Part shown: positions 36,181 to 44,063 of the stretch, one piece after another
How the letters are laid out: the number at the start of each line of letters is the position of its first letter
How positions within the stretch are numbered: the first letter of the stretch is position 1
Assembly (NCBI GenBank): GCA_040755725.1
Contig: JBFMAI010000034.1
Span: forward strand, 34,440 to 98,439
From: JBFMAI01 sp040755725
GTDB taxonomy: Bacteria > Planctomycetota > Phycisphaerae > UBA1845 > Fen-1342
Length of the DNA: 64,000 nt
Direction of reading: 5' to 3'
Notes under the pieces: model-generated
What the model was told of the DNA's origin: nothing
Database searches by the model: none
Seen by the model: the letters and a program-made list of their open reading frames with translations, nothing else
Translations under genes and position numbers: made by a program

Positions 36181-36496
36181 TCTGCACGACCCTGCTCGAC
36201 GACCAGTGAACGGGCGCGCGCAGCTCGCCGTCGCAAGCGGGGAGGGCGAGCCCCCCGGCGGGCCGCGGCTCGGCAGGCCGGCAGGGTCGCCGCAGGAGAC
36301 AGCCTCGCCCACCCGTGCCGCACGTTCTCCCCCGGTTGTCTTGCCGTTCTTTGCTCGTCCGCGATCAGACCTTATGATGGAGGCGGTGGGTGCCGTGGCC
36401 GCGTCCGCGTGGCCAGGCTCGACGCCCGCCGTGAGGCCCAGAACCGGCTTCGCCAAGCACAGTCGGCTTACGCCGGGGCGATTCGAGGAGTGTGCG
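36181..36496. other. Gap between truncated DUF418 gene and prpE
   Basis: It holds an interspersed repeat (36239-36268) with extended palindromic flanks, and the prpE ribosome binding site GAGGAG at 36485-36490. No convincing promoter or gene was seen. Confidence 0.5.
36239..36268 (+). repeat. GGGAGG-type interspersed repeat, copy B
   Basis: The unit reads GGGGAGGGCGAGCCCCCCGG and continues to GGCCGCGGC. It matches copy A (22387-22416) apart from a few purine or pyrimidine exchanges. Confidence 0.5.
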
Positions 36497-38395
36497 ATGA
36501 GCGGTGCGTACGAGAAGGCCTATCGACGGTCGATCGAGGATCCGGAGGGGTTCTGGGGCGAGGCCGCCGAGGCCCTGCACTGGACCCGCCGCTGGACCCA
36601 GGTGCTCGACGACGACGACAAGCCGCTGTACCGCTGGTTCGTCGGGGGTGAGATCAACACCTGCTACAACGCCATCGACCGCCACGTCGAGGCCGGTCGC
36701 GGCGACCAGCCCGCCATCATTTATGACAGCCCCGTCACCGACACCGTGCAGCACATCACCTACCGCGACCTGCGCGACCGCGTCGCCCGCTTCGCGGGGG
36801 CCCTCGTGAACCTGGGCGTGACCAAGGGCGACCGCGTCATCATCTACATGCCGATGGTGCCCGAGGCCCTCGTTGCCACCTACGCCTGCGCCCGCATCGG
36901 CGCGATCCACTCGGTGGTGTTCGGCGGCTTCGCGTCGAAGGAACTGGCCACGCGGATCAATGACGCCAAGCCGAAGGTCATCCTCTCCGCCTCGTGCGGC
37001 ATCGAGGGCAAGAAGGTCGTCGAGTACAAGCCGCTGCTGGACGAGGCCATCCACATGGCCGCGCACAAGCCCGAGCGGTGCGTCATTTTCCAGCGGCCGC
37101 AAGCGTCGGCCCGAATGATGCCCGGCCGCGACCTGGACTGGCACGCCGTCGTCGAGACCGCCCGGCCCGTCGAGTGCGTGCCCCTGGCGGCGACCGACCC
37201 GCTGTACATCCTGTACACCTCCGGCACCACGGGCATCCCCAAGGGCGTGCTGCGCGACAACGGCGGCCACGCCGTCGCCATGCAGTGGACCATGAAGCAC
37301 ATCTACAACGTGCAGGCGGGCGACGTGTACTGGGCGGCGTCCGACATCGGCTGGGTCGTCGGCCACTCGTACATCATCTATGCCCCCCTACTGGCCGGCT
37401 GCACGACGATACTGTATGAAGGCAAGCCCGTCGGCACCCCCGACGCGGGCGCGTTCTGGCGGGTCATCTCCCAGCACAAGGTCAAGGTGCTGTTTACCGC
37501 CCCGACCGCCTTCCGGGCGATCAAACGCGAGGACCCGCAGGGCGAGTTCATCAAGAAGTACGACATCGCCTGCCTCAAGGCCCTGTTCCTGGCCGGCGAA
37601 CGCTGCGATCCCGACACACTGAAGTGGGCGCAGGACCGCCTCGGCGTGCCCGTCATCGACCACTGGTGGCAAACCGAGACCGCCTGGGCCATCGCCGGCA
37701 ACTGCCTCGGCATCGAGCACCTCCCGGTCAAGCCGGGCTCGCCGACCAAGGCCGCCCCGGGCTACGACGTCCGCATCCTGGACGAGGGCGGCGACCAGGT
37801 CCCCCCGGGCCGGAGCGGCAACATCTGCGTCAAGCTCCCGCTGCCGCCGGGCTGCCTGATGACCCTGTACAACAACGACCAGGGCTACATCGAGTCGTAC
37901 CTCTCGCGTTACCCCGGCTACTACCTCACCGGCGACGCCGGCTACCGCGACGAGGACGGCTACCTCTACATCATGAGCCGCATCGACGACATCATTAACG
38001 TCGCGGGGCACCGGCTCTCCACCGGCGGCATGGAAGAGGTGCTCGCGGCGCATCCCGACGTCGCCGAGTGCTCCGTCATCGGGGCGGCGGACGAACTGAA
38101 GGGCGAGGTGCCGGTCGGCCTCGTCGTGCTGAAGGCCGGCGTAAACCGCCCGGAGGCCGATATCGTCAAGGAGCTCGTGCAGATGGTCCGCGACAAGATC
38201 GGCCCCGTCGCCGCCTTCAAGCAGGCTGTCGTCGTCAAACGGTTGCCCAAGACGCGCAGCGGCAAGATTCTCCGCGGCACCATGAAGAAGATCGCCGACG
38301 GCACCGAGTACAAGGTCCCGGCCACCATCGACGACCCCGCGACCCTCGCCGAGATCGGCGAATCCCTCCGCCGTATCGGCTACGCCAAGCCGTAG
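36497..38395 (+). CDS. prpE: Propionyl-CoA (acyl-CoA) synthetase, PrpE/ACSS3 type
   Basis: The enzyme activates propionate, and probably acetate, with ATP and CoA to the acyl-CoA in the cytosol. The ATG at 36497 follows GAGGAG at 6 nt and gives 632 residues, the normal length. The N-terminus YRRSIEDPEGFWGEAAE and RWFVGGEINTCYNAIDRHV is characteristic of PrpE/ACSS3 rather than Acs. Further motifs are HSVVFGGFASKELATRI, the P-loop YTSGTTGIPKG at about 240, HWWQTETAW, YLTGDAGYRDEDGY and the acetylation-sensitive Lys590 in TRSGKILRG. That lysine is a known target of sirtuin deacetylation in relatives, and a sirtuin gene lies at 50968. It appears to be a single-gene unit. Confidence 0.85.
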   Translation: MSGAYEKAYRRSIEDPEGFWGEAAEALHWTRRWTQVLDDDDKPLYRWFVGGEINTCYNAIDRHVEAGRGDQPAIIYDSPVTDTVQHITYRDLRDRVARFAGALVNLGVTKGDRVIIYMPMVPEALVATYACARIGAIHSVVFGGFASKELATRINDAKPKVILSASCGIEGKKVVEYKPLLDEAIHMAAHKPERCVIFQRPQASARMMPGRDLDWHAVVETARPVECVPLAATDPLYILYTSGTTGIPKGVLRDNGGHAVAMQWTMKHIYNVQAGDVYWAASDIGWVVGHSYIIYAPLLAGCTTILYEGKPVGTPDAGAFWRVISQHKVKVLFTAPTAFRAIKREDPQGEFIKKYDIACLKALFLAGERCDPDTLKWAQDRLGVPVIDHWWQTETAWAIAGNCLGIEHLPVKPGSPTKAAPGYDVRILDEGGDQVPPGRSGNICVKLPLPPGCLMTLYNNDQGYIESYLSRYPGYYLTGDAGYRDEDGYLYIMSRIDDIINVAGHRLSTGGMEEVLAAHPDVAECSVIGAADELKGEVPVGLVVLKAGVNRPEADIVKELVQMVRDKIGPVAAFKQAVVVKRLPKTRSGKILRGTMKKIADGTEYKVPATIDDPATLAEIGESLRRIGYAKP

Positions 38396-38508
38396 CGGCC
38401 GGGACGCGTCCGCCGCCGTTCGCAGCGGCCGGGACGCCTCTGGCATCCCCCACAGCGGCTCGCCACGGCGAGTCGCCTCTGAGGACCGCGCTCCGCACCG
38501 GCCGTGGG

Positions 38509-38561
38509 TAGTGCGGGCGTCTCGCCCGCCGATCCGAGCCACGAGCGTGAGGGAGCAGGCG
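38509..38561 (+). repeat. 53-nt interspersed repeat, intergenic copy
   Basis: The unit starts TAGTGCGGGCGTCTCGCCCG, an inverted repeat, and ends in AGGGAGCAGGCG. It matches 42 of 53 positions with the minus-strand copy at 43441-43493 inside sucB. Confidence 0.7.
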
Positions 38562-38646
38562 GGTCGCACGGCCGCGTCTTCGCGGCGATGCTGCGACCCG
38601 CGAGCGAAGCATGTCCGCCCAAAGCCGTGGACATGCCACCGACTGC

Positions 38647-38790
38647 ATGGGCGAGACGCGGCCGGTCATCCGCGAGTTCATCGGCGAGGAGCCGATCGAC
38701 GACACCCACACCGGGCTGTACGAAGTGGACGCGGAGAGCTACTTGCTCGCCGACGAGTGCCCCCTTGTCGCGCCGCCCCGCGGCTCCTAA
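38647..38790 (+). CDS. Small acidic protein candidate (47 aa)
   Basis: From ATG 38647 to TAA 38790 the frame encodes MGETRPVIREFIGEEPIDD and on to LYEVDAESYLLADECPL. Nearly every codon (45 of 47 by eye) ends in G or C, as in the real genes here, and the composition is acidic and non-repetitive. An in-frame ATG at 38611 would add 12 residues. No clear ribosome binding site precedes either start. It could also be the surviving tail of a larger decayed gene. No family was recognised. Confidence 0.4.
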   Translation: MGETRPVIREFIGEEPIDDTHTGLYEVDAESYLLADECPLVAPPRGS

Positions 38791-39014
38791 GTCGCTCAGT
38801 CCCCCAATCCCTCGCTGACGGGGCTGCGGGAGGACCCAAGTGCTCGCATTTTGCCGGCCGGAACAACGGACGACGCGCTGCGCGGACGCCGCACCGGCGC
38901 TAGGGGCTCGTCCGTGGCTCCCCTTGCCGGGCCCGTCCCTGCGAGGAAGGGCGGTCGTCGGGGACAACCTCCGTGAGAGGAGGAGCGTCGAGGCAGCCCC
39001 GAGGGCCGGCAACG

Positions 39015-40622
39015 TCAGGCGGGGCTGTCGCTAGGCGGCGTCTCGACCGGCTCGGGCGACGGCGCGCCGCGGAACTCGCCGCCGGATTTCGCCGCCGACG
39101 GAGCCCGGTCATCACCAGGCGGGCCGGCGAGATCACTCGCATCGAGCGAGCCGGACGCCTCCACGCCGTCCGGGCGCGCGTCCGCACCCGCGAGCGAAGA
39201 TCCTTCACCCTCGACTGACACCGCGTGGCCTTCTCCGCCCCGCGACATCGCACTGCCTTCACCCGCACTCGATATCGTGTCACCTTCGCTGGAACTCGAC
39301 GCGGAGACGCCTTCGCCCAAGCCCGGAGCCGCCACCGCGTCGCCGGCAATAGTATCCGCTTCGAAGCCCGTCGATTCCGGCTCGGCGGACTCGACCGCGC
39401 CGCCCGGCTTCTTGTCCTCGACCAACTCGCCACGGGCGATCGCCTCGGCCCGGGCCTTGGCCTCCGCCTCCCGCTGCTCCTCCTGGCGGATGACCTCTTC
39501 GCCGGCGGCCTCGACGATCCGCTCGGCCAGCTCGGCTTCGACGCCGAGTTCGCTCACCAGCGGATCGGGGCCGATCTCGTCGATGTCGCCGACCGAGACG
39601 CAGCCGAACACGACGAGCTTATCGACCAGCACGTCATCCACGCCCTCGACCTCCTTCAGGACGCGGGCCATGTTCTCCAGGTGCTTGGTGTACTCGGCCG
39701 GCGTCAGGATGTCGATGTCCCACCCCGTCAGCCGGCTCGCCAGCCGCACGTTCTGCCCGCGCTTGCCGATGGCGAGCGAAAGCTGGTCCTCGGCGACGAC
39801 GACGGTCGCCTTGACGAGCTCGAAGCACAGGGCGATTTCCTGCACTTCGGCGGGCTTCAGCGCGTTTTGAATGAGAATCTGGCTCGATTCGTTCCAGCGC
39901 ACGATGTCGATCTTCTCGCCGCCGAGCTCCTCGACGATGTTCTTGATGCGGCTGCCGCGGACGCCGACGCAGGCCCCGACGGCATCCACCTTGGAGTCGA
40001 TGCTGCTGACGGCGACCTTGGTGCGGTAGCCGGCCTCGCGGGCCAGGGCCTTGATCTCGATGATCTGCTCGGCGACCTCGGGGACCTCCAGTTCGAACAG
40101 CCGCTCGATAAACTCGGGGTGCGAGCGGGAGAGAATGATCTTCACCTGGTTCGGCTGATCGCGGACTTCGAGGATCAGCACGCGGATGCGTTCGCCGGGC
40201 TGGTGCGTCTCGCCGGGGATCTGCTCGCTGCGCGGCAGGAAGCCCTCGGTGCGGCCCAGGTTGACGAGGAGGTTGCCGCTCTCGGCGCGGACGACGGTGC
40301 CGGTGAGGATGGTGCCGCGGCGTTCGGTGAAGTCTTCGAAGATGCTGGTGCGTTCGCGCTCCCGCGTCTTCTGGATGATCATCTGCTTGGCCGTCTGGGC
40401 CGCGATCCGCCCCAGGAGCTGCACGTCCACGGGCTGCCCGTCGACCGTCGCCTTGAACTTCCCGGTCAACAGATCGAGCTTGACCTCGACGGCGGTCTCT
40501 TCGCCGTAGTTCTTGCGGATCGCCCCGGCCATCGCCCCCTCGATGTCGGCAATGAGGGCGTCGCGGTCGATGTTCTTGTCGCGGCAAATGCTGTCGATGA
40601 TGCGAATGAGGTCCGGATTCAT
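39015..40622 (-). CDS. nusA: Transcription termination/antitermination protein NusA
   Basis: NusA binds RNA polymerase and nascent RNA to control pausing, termination and antitermination. The ATG at 40622 is chosen because the standard NusA start (MNPDLIRIIDSICRDKNI) begins there. Domains: NTD 1-98, S1 about 100-170 (GTILTGTVVRAESGNLLVNL), KH1 with GVRGSRIKNI at 220-230, KH2 with IGKRGQNVRLASRLTGW at 285-301, then one helix-hairpin-helix unit at about 320-375. The remaining 160 residues are a low-complexity Glu/Ala/Ser tail with near-repeats of a GEG-centred unit at about 446-475. The usual rimP and infB neighbours are absent. Instead it follows lpdA on the same strand. Confidence 0.95.
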   Translation of the reverse strand: MNPDLIRIIDSICRDKNIDRDALIADIEGAMAGAIRKNYGEETAVEVKLDLLTGKFKATVDGQPVDVQLLGRIAAQTAKQMIIQKTRERERTSIFEDFTERRGTILTGTVVRAESGNLLVNLGRTEGFLPRSEQIPGETHQPGERIRVLILEVRDQPNQVKIILSRSHPEFIERLFELEVPEVAEQIIEIKALAREAGYRTKVAVSSIDSKVDAVGACVGVRGSRIKNIVEELGGEKIDIVRWNESSQILIQNALKPAEVQEIALCFELVKATVVVAEDQLSLAIGKRGQNVRLASRLTGWDIDILTPAEYTKHLENMARVLKEVEGVDDVLVDKLVVFGCVSVGDIDEIGPDPLVSELGVEAELAERIVEAAGEEVIRQEEQREAEAKARAEAIARGELVEDKKPGGAVESAEPESTGFEADTIAGDAVAAPGLGEGVSASSSSEGDTISSAGEGSAMSRGGEGHAVSVEGEGSSLAGADARPDGVEASGSLDASDLAGPPGDDRAPSAAKSGGEFRGAPSPEPVETPPSDSPA

Positions 40623-40829
40623 GGCGTCTGCACCTTCGTGGCGTCCGCGGCCACACGCCCGCGGTCGAATCGGGCCGCACAAACCAACAAAAACGGGCCG
40701 CCGGAGCGACCCGGACAGGCCCGGCAGCGGGCCCGCGCAACAGATCATCGGTCGCCGCCCCGGCCGCGTGGCGGCGGCGGGGGCTACCCTCGAGTTGGGC
40801 CCGACGGCACCCGACCCAAGTCGGTCGGC

Positions 40830-40858
40830 AGTGTAACACGGCGGCGCCGGTTTGACCA
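40830..40858 (-). promoter_or_regulatory. Candidate nusA promoter
   Basis: On the minus strand TGGTCA (40853-40858) and TACACT (40830-40835) are spaced by 17 nt. Each matches 4 of 6 consensus positions. It would give a leader of about 200 nt. Confidence 0.4.
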
Positions 40859-41028
40859 GTCAGCGGAGTGTCGTTTTGCGCGGGGCGGCACCGGCCGCTC
40901 ACGGGCCGCCGCCGCCCGACGCAGGGACGCTCGGCGTTCTTCGCGCTCCCTGAACCGCGGTGGATGACCTCTCCCAGCCCACGGCCGCTGCGAGGCCCGG
41001 TCGCCAAAGGCGACGCGCCGTGGCGAGC

Positions 41029-41124
41029 CGTTACCCGTCGCCGGGGCCTGGCCGCCACAAGCCACCGGTGCCTGACCGTTACAAGTCGCCGAAGCCTGGC
41101 CGCCACGCATTGCCGAAACCGGCC
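41029..41124. repeat. 24-nt tandem repeat, four units
   Basis: Units lie at 41029, 41053, 41077 and 41101. Units 1 and 3 begin CGTTAC and end GCCTGGC. Units 2 and 4 begin CGCCAC. The array therefore also has a 48-nt higher-order period. The lpdA stop codon (41126-41128) lies immediately beyond it, in what looks like a fifth partial unit. The rest of the 40623-41028 gap holds only the candidate nusA promoter. Confidence 0.75.
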
Positions 41125-41125
41125 G

Positions 41126-42541
41126 CTACGCGTGAATCGCCCGATCTTCGACCGCCAGCGCGGCCTCCTTGAGGCACTCGGCGAGCGTCGGGTGGGCGTG
41201 GCAACAGCGGGCCAGGTCTTCGCTGCTGGCGCCGAACTCAATGGCCACGGCCGCCTCGGCAATCAAATCGCCGGCGCGCGGGCCGATGATGTGGACGCCG
41301 AGAATGCGATCGGTGTTGGCATCCGCCAGAATCTTCACTTTGCCTTCGATTTGCCCCAGCGCGCGGGCCCGCCCGTTGCCGCGGAACTGGAAGACGCCCT
41401 TGCGATACTCGACGCCGGCGTCCTTGAGCTGCTCCTCCGTCCGCCCGACGCCGGCGATTTCGGGTTCGGTGTAACACACGCCCGGGATGGCGTCGTAGTT
41501 GACATGCCCGTAGCCGGTGACGATGTGTTCCACACAGGCGACGCCCTCTTCGCTCGCCTTGTGGGCGAGCATCGGGCCGCGGATGACGTCGCCGATGGCG
41601 TACACGCCGGCGGCCGCGGTGCGGAAGTGCTCATCGACCGGGACGCGGCCCTTCTCGTCCAGCCGGATACCGAGGGTGTCGAGGCCGAGGTCGTCGGTGT
41701 TTGGCACGCGGCCGACGGCCAACAGCACGCGGTCGCAGCGGATCGGCTCCATACCGTCGCACTGGACGATGCCGTTGCCGGCATCGCCTTTCTTGCCGGC
41801 CGGTTCCTCGGCCCGCACCCCGGTGACTCGGGCGCCAAGATGAAACTCCAGACCCTGCCGCTGGAAGAGCTTGAGCGCTTCCTTGGCGATCTCGCCGTCC
41901 GTGCCGGGGAGAATGCGATCGAGGTATTCGAGCACCGTGACTTTGGCCCCGAGCCGGTGCCAGACGGTCCCGAGTTCCAGGCCGATGTATCCCGCGCCGA
42001 TGACCACCAGGTGCTTTGGCACCTGCGGGTAGGAGAGCGCTTCGGTGCTCGTGCCGATGCGGTCGCCATCGAGTTCGACCCCCTTCAGCGGGGCTGACTT
42101 CGACCCCGTGGCGATCAGGACGTGCTTCGCCTCCACCGTTGTAACGCCGCCGGCCGCGTTGTCGCTGACGACCGCCACGCGCCCCGGTCCGGCCAGCCGG
42201 GCATAACCGACGTACCGCGTGATCTTGTTCTTCTTGAACAGCGCCTCGACGCCCTTGGTCAGCCCACCGACGATCTGCTCCTTGCGTTTCAGCATCGCCG
42301 GCAGATCGAGCGTGACATCGCCCACCTTGACCCCGTGCTCGGCAAGGGCGTGCCGGGCGGCGTGATAGTGCTCGCTGGATTCCAGCAGGGCCTTGCTGGG
42401 GATACAGCCGATCCGCAGGCACGTACCGCCGAGGACCGGCTCGCGCTCGACGCAGGCCACGTTGAGACCGAGCTGCGCGGCCCGAATGGCGGCGACGTAC
42501 CCGCCGGGGCCGCTGCCGATCACGATCAGGTCATGCTGCAT
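41126..42541 (-). CDS. lpdA: Dihydrolipoyl dehydrogenase (E3)
   Basis: This flavoenzyme reoxidises dihydrolipoamide on the E2 subunit, passing electrons to NAD+. The 471-residue product has the FAD motif VIGSGPGGYVAAIRAAQLG, the redox-active disulfide Cys41/Cys46 in GGTCLRIGCIPSKALL, the NAD-binding VVIGAGYIGLELGTVW, the second FAD site VYAIGDVIRGPMLAHKA, and the C-terminal catalytic HAHPTLAE. The ATG at 42541 fits the family start and has GGAG 8 nt upstream; the seven codons before it are not conserved. It lies 162 nt after sucB on the same strand and serves the 2-oxoglutarate dehydrogenase complex, possibly also other lipoyl complexes. Confidence 0.95.
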   Translation of the reverse strand: MQHDLIVIGSGPGGYVAAIRAAQLGLNVACVEREPVLGGTCLRIGCIPSKALLESSEHYHAARHALAEHGVKVGDVTLDLPAMLKRKEQIVGGLTKGVEALFKKNKITRYVGYARLAGPGRVAVVSDNAAGGVTTVEAKHVLIATGSKSAPLKGVELDGDRIGTSTEALSYPQVPKHLVVIGAGYIGLELGTVWHRLGAKVTVLEYLDRILPGTDGEIAKEALKLFQRQGLEFHLGARVTGVRAEEPAGKKGDAGNGIVQCDGMEPIRCDRVLLAVGRVPNTDDLGLDTLGIRLDEKGRVPVDEHFRTAAAGVYAIGDVIRGPMLAHKASEEGVACVEHIVTGYGHVNYDAIPGVCYTEPEIAGVGRTEEQLKDAGVEYRKGVFQFRGNGRARALGQIEGKVKILADANTDRILGVHIIGPRAGDLIAEAAVAIEFGASSEDLARCCHAHPTLAECLKEAALAVEDRAIHA

Positions 42542-42703
42542 GGAAAACTCCAGAGGAACCACAGAGGCACTGGGAGCGCAGAGGCCGCAGAGATTGAGTG
42601 AGAGTCACGGATTGCGCGCCGCCGCGCCGCACACGCAATGATCCTCAGCGTTCTCTGCGTCTCGGCAGTTGCCTTTCTGGCGACTGCCTTTCCGGCGGTC
42701 GCC

Positions 42704-44020
42704 TCAGACCTCGATCAACATCCGCGCCGGGTCTTCAACGCACTCCTTGATCCGCTTCAGGAACGACACCGACTCCCGCCCGTCGATGATGCGATGGTCG
42801 TACGTGAGCGCCACGTACATCATCGGCCGGATCACCACCTGCCCCTCCCGCGCCACCGGCCGGTCCTGGATGGCGTGCAGCCCCAGGATCGCACTCTGCG
42901 GCGGATTGATGATCGGCGTGGCCAGCAGCGAGCCGAAAATGCCGCCGTTGGTGATTGTAAACGTCCCGCCCTGGAGCTCTTCGACCGTGATCTTGCGGTC
43001 GCGGGCCCGCGCGGCCAGGTCCGCGATGGCCAGCTCAACCTCGGCGAAGCTGAGCCGCTCGGCGTTGCGGACGACCGGCACGACCAGGCCGTGCTCGGTA
43101 CTGACCGCGATGCCGATGTCGTAGTAGTTCTTGTACACGATGTCGGTGCCGCGGATTTCCGCATTGACCGCCGGAAACCGCTTGAGGGCGTCAATCGCCG
43201 CCTTGACGAAGAACGACATGAAGCCGAGCTTCACGCCGTGCTGCTTCTGGAACTCCTCGCCGCGCTCTTTCCGCAGAGTCATGACGGCCGACAAGTCGAT
43301 TTCGTTAAAGGTCGTCAGTGAGGCGGTCGTTTGCTGCGATTCGACGAGCCGCTGGGCAATTCGTCGGCGGAGCATGGTCATGGGGACGACTTCTTCGAGG
43401 CGGTCACCGCCGGCCGGCGCCGAGGGCGCGACGCCCGCATCACCCGCTCCCTGACGGTCGCCGTTCGGATCAGCGGGCGGGGCGCCCGCACTCCCCCGTT
43501 CACGGTCGCGGGCCGGGTCGGACAAATGGCGCTGAACATCCTCCTTGAGGAGCCGGCTGCCGGGACCGGTGGCCTGCACGTCGGCCGGCGACAGACCGGC
43601 TTCGGCCAGCGCCCGCCGGGCCGCAGGCATGACGCGCGGTTCACGGAGCCTGCCCTTGACGGCAACCGACGGTCTCGGCTCGGCAGGAGCCTCGCCCGCC
43701 CGGCCGGTGCGGAGCCCGGCCGCTACTGCCGCCGGTGGGTGCCCGGCCGCTACCTTGGGCGGTACGGCCGCCTCGGCGGTGACCCGCTCCTCAATGAGCG
43801 CGATGACGGCCCCAACCGGGACGATCTCGCCGGCGGGTTTGAGCTGCTTGCTCAAGACCCCGCTCACCGGCGACGGCAACTCCATCGACGCCTTGTCGGT
43901 CTCGATCTCGACGACGGCTTCATCGCGTTCGACGCGGTCACCCTCACCCTTCAACCACTGACCGACCTGGACCTCGGTGATGGACTCGCCCGCCGACGGA
44001 ACCCGTAGCTCCACGGTCAT
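42704..44020 (-). CDS. sucB: 2-Oxoglutarate dehydrogenase E2, dihydrolipoyl succinyltransferase
   Basis: E2 carries the lipoyl arm and transfers the succinyl group to CoA in the TCA cycle. The ATG at 44020 starts the lipoyl domain (MTVELRVPSAGESITEVQVG, lipoyl Lys43 in IETDKASMELP). An Ala/Pro linker follows, then the E1/E3-binding domain (VMPAARRALAEAGL ... GSRLLKEDVQRHL), a second linker and the catalytic domain ending LTYDHRIIDGRESVSFLKRI with the active His and Asp. Both linkers contain interspersed repeats: 43676-43705 encodes RAGEAPAEPR and 43441-43493 encodes GSAGAPPADPNGDRQGAGD. These appear to be mobile repeats tolerated in flexible regions. It starts 43 nt after the sucA stop codon. 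Confidence 0.95.
   Translation of the reverse strand: MTVELRVPSAGESITEVQVGQWLKGEGDRVERDEAVVEIETDKASMELPSPVSGVLSKQLKPAGEIVPVGAVIALIEERVTAEAAVPPKVAAGHPPAAVAAGLRTGRAGEAPAEPRPSVAVKGRLREPRVMPAARRALAEAGLSPADVQATGPGSRLLKEDVQRHLSDPARDRERGSAGAPPADPNGDRQGAGDAGVAPSAPAGGDRLEEVVPMTMLRRRIAQRLVESQQTTASLTTFNEIDLSAVMTLRKERGEEFQKQHGVKLGFMSFFVKAAIDALKRFPAVNAEIRGTDIVYKNYYDIGIAVSTEHGLVVPVVRNAERLSFAEVELAIADLAARARDRKITVEELQGGTFTITNGGIFGSLLATPIINPPQSAILGLHAIQDRPVAREGQVVIRPMMYVALTYDHRIIDGRESVSFLKRIKECVEDPARMLIEV
43441..43493 (-). repeat. 53-nt interspersed repeat inside sucB
   Basis: This minus-strand copy matches the intergenic unit at 38509-38561 in 42 of 53 positions. It encodes part of the SucB linker before the catalytic domain, in the frame that reads SAGAPPADP. 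Confidence 0.7.
43676..43705 (-). repeat. GGGAGG-type interspersed repeat inside sucB
   Basis: Read on the minus strand it contains GGGCGGGCGAGGCTCCTGCC and a GAGCCG end, matching the copies at 22387, 36239 and 47027. It encodes a piece of the linker between the lipoyl and E3-binding domains. Confidence 0.5.
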
Positions 44021-44063
44021 GGTTGTCACTCTCCCGCACGTCGGTTCGACATGCCGTTCCATT

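Larger units (their letters stand above)
38396..39014. other. Repeat-rich gap between prpE and nusA
   Basis: It contains two GCGGCCGGGACGC units just after the prpE stop, the 53-nt interspersed repeat at 38509-38561, and one small candidate gene at 38647-38790. From 38791 to 39014 only further GC-rich, partly palindromic sequence was seen. No clear terminator with a T-run was found. Confidence 0.5.

Noticed and set aside
38504..38818. Plus-strand frame starting GSAGVSPADP
   Set aside because: Its first part is the translated interspersed repeat and the rest is Ser/Arg-rich noise. The better coding signal lies in another frame at 38647.
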